DNA from: Struthio camelus
Taxonomy: Eukaryota > Chordata > Aves > Struthioniformes > Struthionidae
DNA length: 64,000 nucleotides
NCBI RefSeq assembly: GCF_040807025.1
Contig: NC_090944.1
Coordinates: 114,346,738 to 114,410,737, forward strand
Direction of reading: 5' to 3'
Below, one piece after another: positions 53,101 through 64,000 of this stretch. Positions within the stretch are counted from its first letter, which is position 1; the number at the start of each line of letters is the position of its first letter. Both the position numbers and the translations under genes were made by a program. Below the pieces are notes generated by a model that did no database searches, was not told the origin of the DNA, and was given only the letters and a program-made list of their open reading frames with translations.

Positions 53101-56100
53101 ACTGACATTTTAAATATGCAGAGCTTTCACCTCCATCTATACTTTGCAAGATTTCACGTGTCCTCCTCCTTCAGCAATCTCTCCCTGGCACACACTGGCA
53201 GAAGTGTCCATCAGAATAGCTTATACGAAAGATCCTGAACTCATCTAATTCAGTCCTTTAACATACAGGGAAATGAAGTTTTATGTATTTATTTTGTTCT
53301 TGTTTTAAACTGGAGGTATCAAGTGTCTTCCAGATGGCTATGCCTAATCTTTTTTCTTCTGCTCAGGCTCCCATTTTGTCTCTCCCCACGTCTCTCCCTT
53401 TTCCTCTTCGTGTTCAGCCCATCTTGTCTCACCTGTTTTCTTTGCTCCTGAAAGTAAATCAACCACAAAAGGTGGAATTGCACATTTCAGCAAAAGAACT
53501 CTCCCCCTCCCGGCCAGTTGTTCCCATCAGCTTTGCAAATCACCCTTTCTCAGCAGTACCTGTCTCACTGTGCATGGCTGCATTTTAAACTTGATCTGCA
53601 ACATGCCCTGCTTAAAAACAAGTATTGTTTTGAAAATCAGCATGTCACCAGCCTTGTCTGAGGGCAGACAAACATGCAACTGGGTAAAATTTGGGTGGTA
53701 ACTTCTGCTCTGGAAGTGGCTGTGGAATAAGAAGCTCTTTTCAACTGATTCTGCTGCCACAGAATACCTACTGCAGCTTCCATGGTGTTCTGCATCCTGC
53801 ATTTTGATGAACTTTTTAGTGCAGAGTTATCAGAAATGCAGCTGTCAATCCAACCTGCCCAAACAGCCTGAGAACAGCCAGCAGCAAATACTTAAGAGGA
53901 AGTAAGAACAGGACAAGCGTACAGGAATACCAGTCACAGGAGACCACCCCAACTTCCAGCAACCTGCCGTTTACAATTTCCTTAGCCAACAATCATTGCA
54001 TCCACATCTGTTAAATAACATGCAATGACCTTTCCTTCTGTGAGCTTTTCTAACTACTTTTCAGAAACTCCCACAACATCTTTTGGCAACTAACTTTAGT
54101 TGTGCTGAGAGAGAAGATCTTTTGCCTGTCTTATATTTACTACCTGTCAATTTATTTTGATGATTCAGTAGTTTCACTATATTCACTACTTCAAAACAAT
54201 ATCTATTCATGTTCCCCAGTCCCTTAATGATTTTCCATCTGTTTATCCCCTCTCAATTGTCTTTCTCCTAAGCCAAGAGACCCAAGTCCATTTAGTCTCT
54301 GTTCTTACGGAAACTATTCCATAACTTTGATCATCCTTGCTATTTTGTATCTTTCTTTAGGATGAGTCAACAAAATGGCAAAGTGTTCAACATGTGGCAT
54401 GCCATGCCACATATGACTATAGTCATATATGACTATAGCACAATGTTTCCTGTATTGTTATCCACTCTTTTCTCAGAAACACCAATACTTGCCTTTCTGA
54501 TCATCAGAAATCACTATGGGTTTTAACAGAACTCTCCATGATGACACCAAAATCTTGTTTCCGAGTAGAAATGGCTAACGTAGAGCCTGACATTGTGTGT
54601 ATATAGTTAGAGTAATTTCCTTCTTCTGTGCTTTACTTTATATGCCTTTACCACTTTGGTAAATGCCAATGTACTCTTCCTTCCTTTCAGGAACCAACAC
54701 GTATTCCACCCCAGCAGTCTAATGATAGTCATTTCCTTCAGTTTAATGAGCAAACTTTTTGATCTGACTAGGAGTTGTACTGCCAAATCCAAAGTCACGT
54801 TAAAGATCTTTTTTCCTTATAAAAATAATACAAGCTTCAGGGATTCAAGGAATTTTAACTCTCCTAGAGAACTCCTGGCAAGGAAGATTTTCTGTTCTTC
54901 CCAGTTCTTTTCCCTCCTTTACCTAGATTTCACTTTGTATTGTAGGATTTTATTAGGTTCTAAAAAACAGTATCTCAAAAACAGTAAGAAGGGGAGAGGT
55001 AGCGCCAACGTTTAAACAGCTGGACAACGCTGTCTTTTTATAACACAATTTCTGCAATTGGACTGAAGCTCACAGCTTTCCTACAATATTAATATAAAGC
55101 AAGATGTCCTGCTTAGGTCAAAAAGTTACTAAATGTGAAAAGTATTCTTTAACAAGCAGACAGGACATGACCCTGCTATCTCAAAATGCAGCAAAGAAGT
55201 ATCACTTGCAAGTTCCTACAATAACACACTTAACTATTTCCAGTTCTAGCTATCTGATGCTTTTTCACATATGAATGGAAGATGAATTTTTGCCAGATGG
55301 GCAGACTGGGTTGGATAGGCATCTTATATCCATACCCCTGGAATCAGATACAAGCTTAGTCTAAAAACTAAACCAAAAAAATCCCTGAACCCAAACACTA
55401 GGAACCAGCCAAATAACTCCGTTTTCCTACCCACAACACATACTTTTCAGATGCTATCACAATCTCCTCTGTGTTGTCCAATTTTGCTTCTGTCATCTTC
55501 TCTCCTACAAAATAAGAGTATGTTCATTTCAGATTTTAAAATATCAAGTAATTAAGACCAATGATGAAAAGCTACAGGAAAAATAACAGCCTACTGCAAT
55601 ATCTTAAAAACACTTATTTTTTGCAGCAGGCAAGATACAATTCATAAAGCTGGATTAAATTCTTCTATTCCATTAATAAGATTGCCTTCAAAGAATCTTT
55701 TGAATTACCTCCTGTTTATTTTAAATTGTTTTGTCTGTCAAAGAAAAAAAGACAGATGAAAGATGGAAAGATACACAGCTAAGGGGCAGGCATCACTTGC
55801 TTCTCCCATTTGTTCCCTAGAATACACACACTATAATACATAAACATTAGAGCCATAGGTAGGTTCACACTACATGCATATGCTGCATTCTTCCATCTCT
55901 TTTTTCCCCAGTCACATCACAACTGGCTTCCATGATGCAAACACAGTAGTTTCAATATTATGCACCAGATTCTGAAGGGTATTAACTAGCTAATCTTTTA
56001 GAGATTCAAATCTGCAAATGCTTATGCAAATAACTTCACACTCCAAGAATCACAATGAGAAAGTTTTGCAAGATCAAGGCTCGCTTTTTTCTTTTGCTAG

Positions 56101-59100
56101 AAAAGATAATCTGTTTTTCAGTGCAACCTGAATGATGTCTTCAAAGGACCGTAAAATTCATCAAACCAGAAACTGACCTGCATTTTCTTCTTTTTGCTGC
56201 TCTTTTATTTCATACACACAGTTTTGTGAAATACCTAGTTTTTTTGGCCAAATTGGAATAGATAGGATCCTTTGTCCCCTTGGAAACTGCTCTTGTCCAG
56301 AGACCTAAGAAAAACAATACCAGCTTGTTTCAGTTGGAAATCTGATTAAAAAAACCTGAAAGAACTGGACATTTTCTGTATAGCAAAGCTTAACATTTGG
56401 AACAAACAGCATCTCCCTAGAATAAATCTTGTATACCAGCTTATCAAATCTCTGTCAAAATACTTCTAATTTACAACACCTTCGCTACCCCACTGTCCAG
56501 GATAATTCCTGTGACGCTAAGCTAAGAAACTGCCAAGAACACTTTCAGCAGCATGACAGGACGGAGTATAGACAACTCCCTAGCAAATACTTACTTTATC
56601 TTCATGATATTCTTCTGGGAGGAAGTCAATTCAAAGTGGGGCTAGAAACAACTACCCACTGGCAACAAACATCAGTGGTACTATTTTTTCTTATTTGCTC
56701 ATTGTATGCGCTTCAGTTGCTTTATATGGGATAGCATTTAACATCTCCAACAGCTACATACAAAAGGTTACAAAAAACAAAAATACAGCTGAAACAGTTT
56801 AGGTTCAGCATCTAATCATATTTCTGCTTTTTACAATTGTTCTAATCACTGCAAGTCAAAGTTTATCTAAAAAAAGCAATCTTTCTAGACAGAACACAGT
56901 GGGCCATTTGATTATGTAGTTATTTTCTCCTACTTGAAAGCTCTGACACTTAAACAGTGATATAGCCATCCTGTGGATAATTACCTTTCAAGAACAATTA
57001 ATTAGTTTGTCAAATAATTGTTCATTTCATAATGCCAGGAGCAGGTATAACACTCTGTAAGGCACAGCTAATAGGCCCAGGCTTATTGCATTAACTCCAC
57101 GGCAACTTTCACTTTGTAGACTGCAAAAACAGCACTAAGATGCATACTGTAAGGGAAACAATCACAAGCTAATCTATGGTGTGCTAGACCATTTTATTAA
57201 ATATTTTCCTTTCTCATCAGCATTAATTTTTTTTTTTTGTGAGAGATGAAAAGCATATCCTACCTTTCCTATAGCAAGTCCTTCATAATTTAACTTTCCT
57301 TCCTTTATGAATCTGTGCAGTGGAGAACCAGGAACAGAATTGAAGTCACCACAGATGATAATTGGACAGAAAGTACCATCCTTCTGACGGGCAACGCTAG
57401 CGATCTCTGCTAGGAGCATGGCAAGTTGGGTCAGTTTGATGTCCCCTCGCCTTGGGTTATACAGCAGATGTGTATTGGCTATACAGATCGCAGCATTCGT
57501 TTTACAGTGAAATCTAGGCTGCAAAAGCAACACCAGTCCAACATTGTCCCTGTCCAAAAGGGCAATATCATGGCGGAAAAATTCCACAGGGTTTGATGAG
57601 ATCAGACTAAATTTGGAAGTTTTGAAGCAAATAGCACAGCCATCAGGTTTTCTCCCTGTCCTCATCTTGTATTCACAATGATACCCTACAAGACAGACAA
57701 TTAAAAACATTAAAATATCATTCAATAAATACAGATCAGTTTTCAAAAAAATTAGTAAAACTTCACACTACTTCTCCCTCTTGGCAGTCAACACTCAGTC
57801 TAAAATAACAAAAACTCTGAGGGAAGTTCAGTGTGCTCTTCACATCCCCTTTTTCAGATGCCCAACATGGACCTCTGCATCTTCTGTAGTAAATTTTTTA
57901 GATGTTCACATTGCTTTGAGGAAAAATTAGTTACAATGGGAGTTATTCAGCATGACTAAATACAAAGCTGAGAAGAGTTCATAAAAGAAAATTCAGAAAA
58001 TATCCATCACAAATTCCCTATAATAAATGCTTAAAATGTAATGGCTTCTGACAGAGAAAAAACACCCCAAATATCTGAGTCACAATAAAAAAAAGAAAGT
58101 GTATCAAACCTAGTCGTCACTTGTACTTTAATTTGAGTGGGATCATCTCCACTTTCTCCTGTTTTCAAAGGAACGTTGATTCATCCTAGCACTGAGCTGC
58201 CATCCCAAGCTGGGAAACAGTTCAACAGTAACTGTCCAAATTAGAAGTTTAGCTAAAAATGGAGAATGTTAGAGTGCTCTGAACACCTTTATAAAGTTGT
58301 TTAGTCTTGTATTCTTTAAATGAGAAATTATTTAAGGTAACTAACAACTCATATACGAACACGTAACCTTTTCAATCGCTTTATTCCATATCTGTATACT
58401 AAGAGTTGACCCATCAGAAAAGGCCTTAAAATAGGATTGAACAAGGAGAGTCAACACAAGAGGCTTTTCAGTTTTCTAACTTCAGTTTAAATACTGCAAT
58501 AAATCTGATCCAACACTTTTTGTGATGTGTAAGTGTCTAAATAGTTTAAGATACCAGGCATACTTTTCTCTATGTGAAAAAAACAATTCACATAAAAGTG
58601 GAGTTGTGCATTGAAGTTTATTCTAGATTTATAACTGTGGTTACCACAACAGTTCAAAAATACTACCGTGAAGCATTCCAACCAAGTATTTATTCCAACA
58701 GTATCTAGTTTATGCCGTTTAAAAATGCCTATCCACGACCCACGTAATATGGATTGGTAAAATACAGCTCGCTGAAACAGACTGAGCTGACTTCAGAGCT
58801 CACAAATGCTGAAACAGAATTCCTGCTCTTCTCTTCTAGCTCCTGGCCACACGTTCCTGCCACTTGGATGCTAGCATAAACTACTTTAACCTCAGTAAGC
58901 CTGCAGAAAACTAACCCAGCAAAATAAAATGAGACCGGACAGTTTTCTGCTGGGCTAGTGGATTTAACCAACGTAAAGGTCTAGTGAGTGCTAAACCTAG
59001 CTCAAGGGAAGGGGCAGGGTATACATCTGGGAGGAAGGGAGCGAGCTCCAGATCCTTTACAGCAGCAGGAAGCTCAGTTGCCCAAAGGAGCCTGGCCTTA

Positions 59101-62100
59101 CAGAGTTGTTTCAGAACATGCCAGGCTGCTTTAAGTCAGTACTCTGCCTTCTTTACAAACACCCATTTCTGGAAGCTAGACTGCCAATTAACCAAGAAAG
59201 GAAAATTTGGGTCCAATGCTGCTTGCTCCTTGAACTGGCTTGTCCTGGCATCAGGCAAGTATCAGTGTCAGGAAGAAAGTGGGCCCCTGGGATTGAAAAG
59301 AGGTGAACGGCAGAATAGATTTAGACCAGTTTAAATTGCCATAGAATAAGCGTGTCCCTTACCGTAAATACATATGGGAGATAGACAAGGACAGTGCTAT
59401 TTAGCCTGAACGACAGTACAGATATAAATACTTATGAACACCAATTTGAACATGAACAGCACAATTTAGTGCTGATATCGGAAGGTTTCAAGACAGGGAA
59501 AAAAAAAAAAAATCCAGAGAAGCTATCCAATAGGAATACTGGGAGAAAATACTAAGGCAATTTCAAGAGTACTTGATGAATTTATGAAAGGAAGTATACA
59601 ATACTGTAGCATGTTAAAGGAGGGGACTTGATTCTATGATGTTAAGAGATTCTTCTGGGAGAAAAAAGCACCAGAGGAAAGAGAGAGAGAAAAAAAAAAA
59701 AAAAAGACAAAGTATTGGAGTTTCATCATACCAAGGGACTCCAAACTTGACTTGATCTCTGTTCTATAATGGTCTTCTTGGACTTCTTGTAAACAAAGTA
59801 CCTAAGGCAAAAGTTTACAATTGAAACACATTAGTAAGTACATAAAAATATTAATTCATGTCTCAGCTGGCAAGTTGGTGGTTTTTTTTCTTTTTAAAAA
59901 GATTTCATAAGTTTTTTTGCCTTCACAATCCTGTAAAAGGATTCACAAACCGTTATAAACCTGAAAAGTGACTGAAGGAAGAAGTTTATTGACTTGACTT
60001 CCTAATTGACAGTAAGCGTCCTGGAAAAAACAAACTAACAAAAGCCATGTAAAGCTGTACAGGGAAAGGTACTTTACAACCCTGATACAAGCAGGGATGC
60101 TTCTGGATCAGAGACTCACTGGAAGAGATGCTATTAACAGCTGCATTTTTCTCTCAACTGTGAACATTAATCACAGGAAACAGATATCCACATTAGCAGT
60201 CTTATCACGCGAGACCTTATAAAATCAAGAGTAAGGAAAGCATTCTAGTTTGTCTATCATCCAAATAAAGGATTCACACATGATTATAAATAGTCCATTA
60301 TCTGGTCTAACAAACGGCTCTAAGGGATTAGCAGCTAGATTTAGAAAGGAACTTTTGATTCACTGAATAGACTGACACATGGTGTTACCACTACCTAAAG
60401 AAGCATTAAGTCACAAAGTTGCACACGTGAAAGTTAAAAAATGCCAGCACTGGCAGTTGCCTTAACTTGACCTTACTGTACACAGGCATACTATTATTCC
60501 TCCACAAAAGCATGGTGTGCAAGATAAGTACTTGCCTCTAGTGATGACCTATACAGTCTTGTACCCCTTCTTCACACTAAATAACTTAGAGCTTAAGGAA
60601 AAGACACAGCTTCCAGCTCTTGAGGTTCCTAAGCTGTACAGCGTCAGAAGCCGAGACCATCCTGGCAAGAGGTGCTCTGTTCTCCTTCTCTAAGCATCAA
60701 TCATTAGCTCCTGCTGAACACATGACACTAGGCCTTTGGCCTACACAAGTAAGGCACTGAACATCTGAACATAAGGACAACCATATGTACAGCATTCTAT
60801 TCAAATGCACTCTAGGCACAGACTGAGAAAGACTTGGGTAAAGAAAGTGTATTCTGACATTTAAAAAAAAAAAAAAAAGTTGCAGGGTATCAGCAGATTG
60901 TCAAAGTTACGTCAAAAAGACCATCCCGGGGAGTTGTGGACAAATAGAAGGTAGCTATGAGCAATATATACTTTACAGTTGTGTTTGCTGTAAGTTTAGA
61001 CCACACAGAAAACACTAATTGCATAAGTATAAATCAGAACTACTGACTTAAGCGTGACATAACTAAAGGCGCAGCTGGATTCACTAGATCATCTGCTTAC
61101 TAAAAAACCAAACCAAAACAACAGTAAGAATTTGCTACTCTATTTGTACTTTCTCTAGAAATACCCACATGTTCATTTTCTACTCACATCTGCATCCAGT
61201 TGTTTGATTTCTTGCAGAATGTTGGGAAATCTGTATGCCCAGATTAATAAGGACTGCCTGCAGTGTTTATACAGGTGGGAGTTATCTTCTAACAAATTCT
61301 GTGAAAGGATATTGTACGACATGACTGTAAAATCAAATTTTGCCTCACTTTCATTATTGCTCTGGTCAGTTGCTTTATTTTCAAAGACCTTCATTGTTCT
61401 ACTGTGCTGACAAAAATATTCCCAGTGCCTTTGGAGTGCTCCTGTTGAAAACATATGAAACAGAAAACAAGTTATGTGATACGCTGTATTACTTCTTACT
61501 GCTCTTAGAACTCATTCTACTGATGACTATTTGCCTTTCAAATTGCTTAAGTAAATTGAAGAACTCATTTCATTAGCAGTGCTTTACACCGTCTGTTTAA
61601 GATGAACTATTTACGAGTATCAGTAAAAAAGACACAGCTCAAGACCATATGTCCTGCAATTTAAACTGCTTTCAAATTAGGAAACTGATATGTTCAAAGG
61701 AGATTGATGCAGTCATACTACACCATCTTGCTCCTTGCAGAAATGCTGTCAAACTGGTAAACCAAATCTAGTCTGTGACATACTTTTACGCTACTGTCAA
61801 GTACTAACTAACTCCTCAGTGGAGATGGATATGACAGTCTGGGACACACCCTTCAGAGCAGCATATACACGACTTCTTGATTCCTGTGTCCATGTCAGAG
61901 AACGGGCGAGGCACAGAGGCTCACCTTTTCTCTGTAAATAGTCTGACAAATTCAACCATAAGCCCCCAAAGGTGGACCCTTTGGGGGTACCAAAACAGAT
62001 ACTGAACCTGGATTTCCCTCAGCGAGGTTGAGAAATTAAGATTCATAAACCTCAGAATTAACAAGAGCTTTTGAAGAGGCTTACTTTGTCTTTCTGCAAT

Positions 62101-64000
62101 ACTTACTTTCGTATTTATTATTTGCATATGAAAGCTGGTAAGAATCTATCTGCGCATCATTAAGTATCCAACTATTTTTCAGATATTTATTTCTCCAGTT
62201 ACATAATTCATGATCAAAGATGACTTTCAGCTATGCTCCAACTCATCTGAGAGTACGCTGAAGGCCAGTTACCTGTTATCAACCACTGGCAGACTGAAGC
62301 CATGGCTGTTGCTATCTGCTCTGGGCATTCAATTTTATACCCAAAGGTACAGTCTCCCCTGACAAGCAGGTAGTAAATTTCATCACTGTGCTCAGGTTAA
62401 TCAGGACTTCATCTAGCATTCGTAGTGAATATAGCAAGGCTTTAAATAGTGTTTTTACAACGGTAGAGAGGCCGAGCTGCTTCCCAGCAGGTATTTTTAA
62501 TTACCGTCATCTTATAACGTGTGAGCAAAAGATAACGAGGAAGGTTTATAATACTAACCACTCTCTCAGACAAAGGCATGTCAAGATGTACCTGCTGAGA
62601 GGTTTAAGAGAGGACAAAGCAACCTTCTTTCCTCCAGCGCCTGAAGATGCATACGAGGTTTCTGTGCCTTCAGGAACTCCATTTTTATGGTCATGTGTGT
62701 CCAAAAATCCCTTTGTGATGCTGATGGCATTCACCCTTCTCAGTCTCAATACAACTTCCTGTTTATTTGGTTAAGGAAGTGATTTATGCAAGAAGGCTTC
62801 CACTGTGACTATGCCCCTCTATTATTTTCCCCACAGCAGATAAAACTTTATATCCACAATAGTCAGTAAAACATTCGGATGCTCTGTAGAAGATTACATG
62901 GGCAATAAGCTAAAGCAGGCACTTCCAAAGTCTGTTATAAAGCTGGGTAGACATCTTCATGCCTCTTATTGCATTTGTCTGGATAAGTATATTTGCTGGT
63001 TGCTCTGTCAGTCATGGTGTGAAACAAAACTTGCTAAAATGCCTGTGGCAAAGCACAGTGGTAAAAACAAAACACAAAAATCACACTGGAAACAAACACC
63101 ATTAAGTCTCAGTTATCCCTTAATGCTCAGTTATCTGGATTACAGATAACTCAACTAGCTCTGAAAGAAGCCAATTCAGGTTCAGCAGGGCTTATGAGCT
63201 CAGGTATAGTGCAATGAATTAAGCTATACAACTTCTGGGGCCAACCCAGCTCTGAAAGCAATTTAGCTGAATCTTTTGCTTTAAGAAGAGTTTACAAGCT
63301 AACAGCTCTGAGCCAGGGACAGACACCAGAGAGAGAGCTGTCTGAATTAAGCTCAGGACTCCTCAACTGTGCAGTCCCTGGCACGTGATGTAGCATTTAT
63401 TTTGTGGACTACCTCAGTTTGTGCTACGCTAAATGATGCATAACTGACTGTACTCTACTGCCAGGTAGTAGAGCACAGTTCTACTAGTTCTTTCTGACAG
63501 ACTGCTTGATAGCACAAAATAAAACAGTTTAAAGACTAAACATCTATCTGAAACTGTTCACGCTCTCTCTCTTTCAAGATAGATGTTCTCTTGGGAGAGC
63601 TGCCAAGCAAAACAGGAACTCAAAAGATGCAGGCAGTATAGCTTATAACTTGTTAGAAATATTTAGTATTACAAATTAACAAGTAAACAACATCTTTTAC
63701 CTCGCTTGTTGGTACAGTTTTCTTCATTCTGTACTACAGAAAGACACAATGCTTCCTTCTTACTGGAGCTGCTTGTTTCTTCTTCAGGAGTTAAAGTATC
63801 ATGCTGGCCACTGACTCTTCTCTTTTTTGTAGATGGTTCTTCTCCCTCGGACTTCATATTGGAATTAGATAGATGAAAACAAGAATTCTGTGTGAAATTA
63901 TCAAGCTGCCAATTTGAGTTCTGAAATTGTCTCCAAGGTCCAAAAAATGGAGGCAGTCTCCAGTTTGCTGAGAAATCAAGTGGCACAGGAAGTGGAAATG
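49994..64000 (-). CDS. ANGEL2: ANGEL2, 2',3'-cyclic phosphatase of the CCR4/Angel family (8 exons, 5' end outside window)
   Basis: ANGEL2 belongs to the exonuclease-endonuclease-phosphatase fold with CCR4/nocturnin. The human protein hydrolyses 2',3'-cyclic phosphates at RNA ends and has been linked to tRNA splicing control, XBP1 mRNA processing and mRNA binding. Minus-strand exons at 63701-64000 (open), 61188-61441, 59732-59801, 57264-57685, 56178-56304, 55444-55504, 52700-52863 and 49994-50148 join in frame to 516 residues and TAA; human ANGEL2 has 544. Counting from the first full codon in the window, family motifs are MSYNILSQ (N143), LCLQEVQ (E190), NTHLLYNP (N278, H280), CGDFNSVPGSP (D321, N323), TVDYIFF and SSDHLPL (D503, H504). 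All the metal-binding and catalytic signatures I know for the family are intact. The first exon and start codon lie beyond 64000. Confidence 0.96.
50149..52699 (-). other. ANGEL2: ANGEL2 intron before the last exon (2.55 kb)
   Basis: Ordinary GTAAGG...AAG intron. It contains an antisense MIR-like SINE at 50345-50477 and an A12 run near 51218. Nothing else is recognised. Confidence 0.8.
50345..50477 (-). mobile_element. MIR-family SINE remnant, antisense
   Basis: The plus strand reads CCCCCTATTTGACAAGGGGG, then AAATTGAGG, AGGGATTTGCCCATTATCAC and ACAGTCCAGTCCTATAGTCT. This follows the reverse complement of MIR: CCCATTTTACAGATGAGGAAACTGAGG, then GACTTGCCCAAGGTCAC, then CCAGTGCTCT. Divergence is moderate and the borders are approximate. 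Confidence 0.65.
52700..52863 (-). CDS. ANGEL2: ANGEL2 coding exon with the VDYIF motif
   Basis: Encodes LSSKLQHNFKLSSVYSHYFP, then ETGIPEVTTCHSRSAVTVDY and IFFSAANDDIAAQP. TTCHSR and TVDYIFF are conserved in the family. The acceptor is CTGTTTAG/GTTG and the donor CAG/GTAAGG. One base enters and one base leaves as split codons (Lys and Gly). Confidence 0.95.
54180..54810 (-). mobile_element. Old CR1-like LINE fragment, antisense
   Basis: The plus-strand phrases TTAGTCTCTGTTCTTACGGA, CTATTCCATAACTTTGATCA and later ACTCTCCATGATGACACCAA match, with mismatches, the antisense of a widespread amniote LINE tail (TCTCTCCTCATACGGAAGCTGTTCCATA, GAACTATCCACGATGACTCCAAGATCT). The order is kept for about 600 bases. 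The family name is a judgement from memory; a masker run would decide it. Confidence 0.5.
54392..54438. repeat. Two adjoining palindromes plus a short direct repeat
   Basis: ATGTGGCATG-C-CATGCCACAT (54392-54412) is a 10-bp-arm palindrome with a one-base centre. ATATGACTATAGTCATAT (54411-54428) is a perfect 18-bp palindrome sharing its first two bases with the first. ATATGACTATAG then recurs at 54427-54438. They lie inside the antisense LINE fragment and look like small local duplications. Confidence 0.85.
55444..55504 (-). CDS. ANGEL2: ANGEL2 coding exon (linker, 61 bases)
   Basis: Encodes EKMTEAKLDNTEEIVIASE with split Gly at the start and Lys at the end. This is the acidic, poorly conserved linker within the catalytic domain; human has a similar-length but different sequence. 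The acceptor is TTTTGTAG/GAGAG and the donor AAAA/GTATGT. Phase agreement on both sides supports it. Confidence 0.88.
55505..56177 (-). other. ANGEL2: ANGEL2 intron (0.67 kb)
   Basis: Donor GTCAGT, acceptor TTGTAG. No features are recognised. Confidence 0.8.
56178..56304 (-). CDS. ANGEL2: ANGEL2 coding exon (VSGQEQ segment)
   Basis: Encodes VSGQEQFPRGQRILSIPIWP, then KKLGISQNCVYEIKEQQKEE and NA. LSIPIWP and LGISQNCVYE are nearly identical to human ANGEL2. The acceptor is TTCTTAG/GTCTCT in phase 0; the donor is GCAG/GTCAGT, leaving one base of a Gly codon. Confidence 0.94.
56305..57263 (-). other. ANGEL2: ANGEL2 intron (0.96 kb)
   Basis: Donor GTAGGA, acceptor TTCTTAG. No repeat or exon is recognised. 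Confidence 0.8.
57264..57685 (-). CDS. ANGEL2: ANGEL2 largest coding exon, core of the catalytic domain
   Basis: A 422-base exon of 140 full codons from YHCEYKMRTGRKPDGCAICF to KLNYEGLAIGK. It contains NTHLLYNPRRGD and CGDFNSVPGSP, two hallmark motifs of the exonuclease-endonuclease-phosphatase fold that bind the metal and the scissile phosphate. LDRDNVGLVLLLQP is also family-typical. The acceptor is CTTGTAG/GGTATC and the donor AAG/GTAGGA. Confidence 0.97.
57686..59731 (-). other. ANGEL2: ANGEL2 intron (2.0 kb)
   Basis: Donor GTATGA, acceptor TTGTAG. It has A-rich runs near 59495-59510 and a GAGAGAGA plus poly(A) stretch at about 59680-59706. No named repeat is supported. Confidence 0.75.
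59732..59801 (-). CDS. ANGEL2: ANGEL2 coding exon with catalytic Glu
   Basis: A 70-base exon encoding VLCLQEVQEDHYRTEIKSSL and ESL, then one base of Gly. LCLQEVQ holds the metal-binding Glu of the fold (E190 in window numbering). The acceptor is TTGCCTTAG/GTACTT and the donor CTTG/GTATGA. Confidence 0.96.
59802..61187 (-). other. ANGEL2: ANGEL2 intron (1.4 kb)
   Basis: Donor GTGAGT, acceptor GCCTTAG. It contains an A15-16 run near 60862-60877. Nothing else is recognised. Confidence 0.8.
61188..61441 (-). CDS. ANGEL2: ANGEL2 coding exon with MSYNILSQ
   Basis: A 254-base exon encoding ALQRHWEYFCQHSRTMKVFE, the linker NKATDQSNNESEA, then KFDFTVMSYNILSQNLLEDN and on to EIKQLDAD. MSYNILSQ is the first fold motif (Asn). 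Two bases complete a Gly codon from the exon before. The acceptor is TTCAACAG/GAGC. An upstream ATG in the same frame lies in the intron and is not the start. Confidence 0.95.
61442..63700 (-). other. ANGEL2: ANGEL2 intron (2.3 kb)
   Basis: Donor GTAAAA, acceptor TCAACAG. No exon or nameable repeat is seen. The frame at 62388-62774 is not supported. Confidence 0.75.
63701..64000 (-). CDS. ANGEL2: ANGEL2 coding exon, N-terminal part, cut by the window edge
   Basis: Ninety-nine full codons from FPLPVPLDFSANWRLPPFF to NCTNKR, plus one base of a Gly codon at the donor CGAG/GTAAAA. SANWRLPPFF, NWQLDN and SEGEEPSTKKRR align with the human N-terminal region (NWRPPCLF, NWRPDN, AEGDEPSSKRRK). After KKRR about 35 Ser/Glu/Thr-rich residues precede the next exon that I do not recall in human. 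No start codon is in this piece; the exon is open at 64000. Confidence 0.9.

Larger units (their letters stand above)
52864..55443 (-). other. ANGEL2: ANGEL2 intron (2.6 kb)
   Basis: Ordinary GTATGT...TTTAG intron. An old CR1-like fragment at 54180-54810 includes two adjoining palindromes at 54392-54428. The frame at 53283-53588 is not exon-like. Confidence 0.75.

Noticed and set aside
53283-53588. 101-codon plus-strand frame within an ANGEL2 intron
   Set aside because: No similarity to a known protein, lies opposite to the host gene and has no splice context; treated as chance.
57174-57263. Extension of the largest ANGEL2 exon past its donor
   Set aside because: The frame stays open into the intron, but AAG/GTAGGA at 57264/57263 gives the family-correct join to VSGQEQ in the next exon.
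61442-61454. In-frame ATG just upstream of the MSYNILSQ exon as an ANGEL2 start
   Set aside because: It precedes a good acceptor (TTCAACAG), and the exon at 63701-64000 supplies the upstream coding sequence in matching phase.

Overview
The window is vertebrate nuclear DNA, almost certainly from a bird. It has multi-exon genes with GT-AG introns, CR1 LINE fragments whose 3' ends match the avian type, old MIR-like SINEs, a CpG-island promoter and few interspersed repeats overall. The species cannot be named from the sequence. It contains two protein-coding genes arranged tail to tail.

Gene 1 (+ strand, CDS 2315-45854) is VASH2, vasohibin-2, the SVBP-dependent tubulin tyrosine carboxypeptidase. 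I traced seven coding exons that join in frame to a complete 359-residue protein. The order is CpG-island promoter and 5' UTR (about 1500-2314), exon 1 at 2315-2605, exon 2 at 11105-11193, exon 3 at 13792-13848, exon 4 at 23404-23478 (catalytic Cys), exon 5 at 34892-35273 (catalytic His and Ser), exon 6 at 38224-38339 and exon 7 at 45785-45854. A 3' UTR follows, with candidate poly(A) signals between 46289 and 48292. Introns 2 and 4 carry the GTATCCTT donor and CCTTRAY branch site of the minor (U12) spliceosome. A 9-codon upstream ORF ends by overlapping the VASH2 start codon.

Gene 2 (- strand, CDS 49994 to beyond 64000) is ANGEL2, a CCR4/Angel-type exonuclease-endonuclease-phosphatase protein known as a 2',3'-cyclic phosphatase acting on RNA ends. 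Eight coding exons are present (49994-50148, 52700-52863, 55444-55504, 56178-56304, 57264-57685, 59732-59801, 61188-61441 and 63701 to the window edge). They encode 516 C-terminal residues; the N-terminus and first exon lie beyond the window. The VASH2-ANGEL2 adjacency and convergent orientation match the known vertebrate order.

The rest is intronic or intergenic. Recognisable repeats are a decayed CR1 LINE of about 2.1 kb (18220-20350), shorter CR1 3' ends (10530-10617, 21308-21365, 41254-41390), an antisense old CR1-like fragment (54180-54810), MIR-like SINEs (about 40195-40250, 40355-40495 and 50345-50477) and a perfect eight-copy 21-bp minisatellite (20680-20847). I found no tRNA, rRNA, CRISPR array, intact mobile-element ORF or bacterial or viral gene. 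No wholly new system is apparent. The most informative signals are the paired U12 introns, the overlapping upstream ORF, the minisatellite and a hairpin at 26841-26908.
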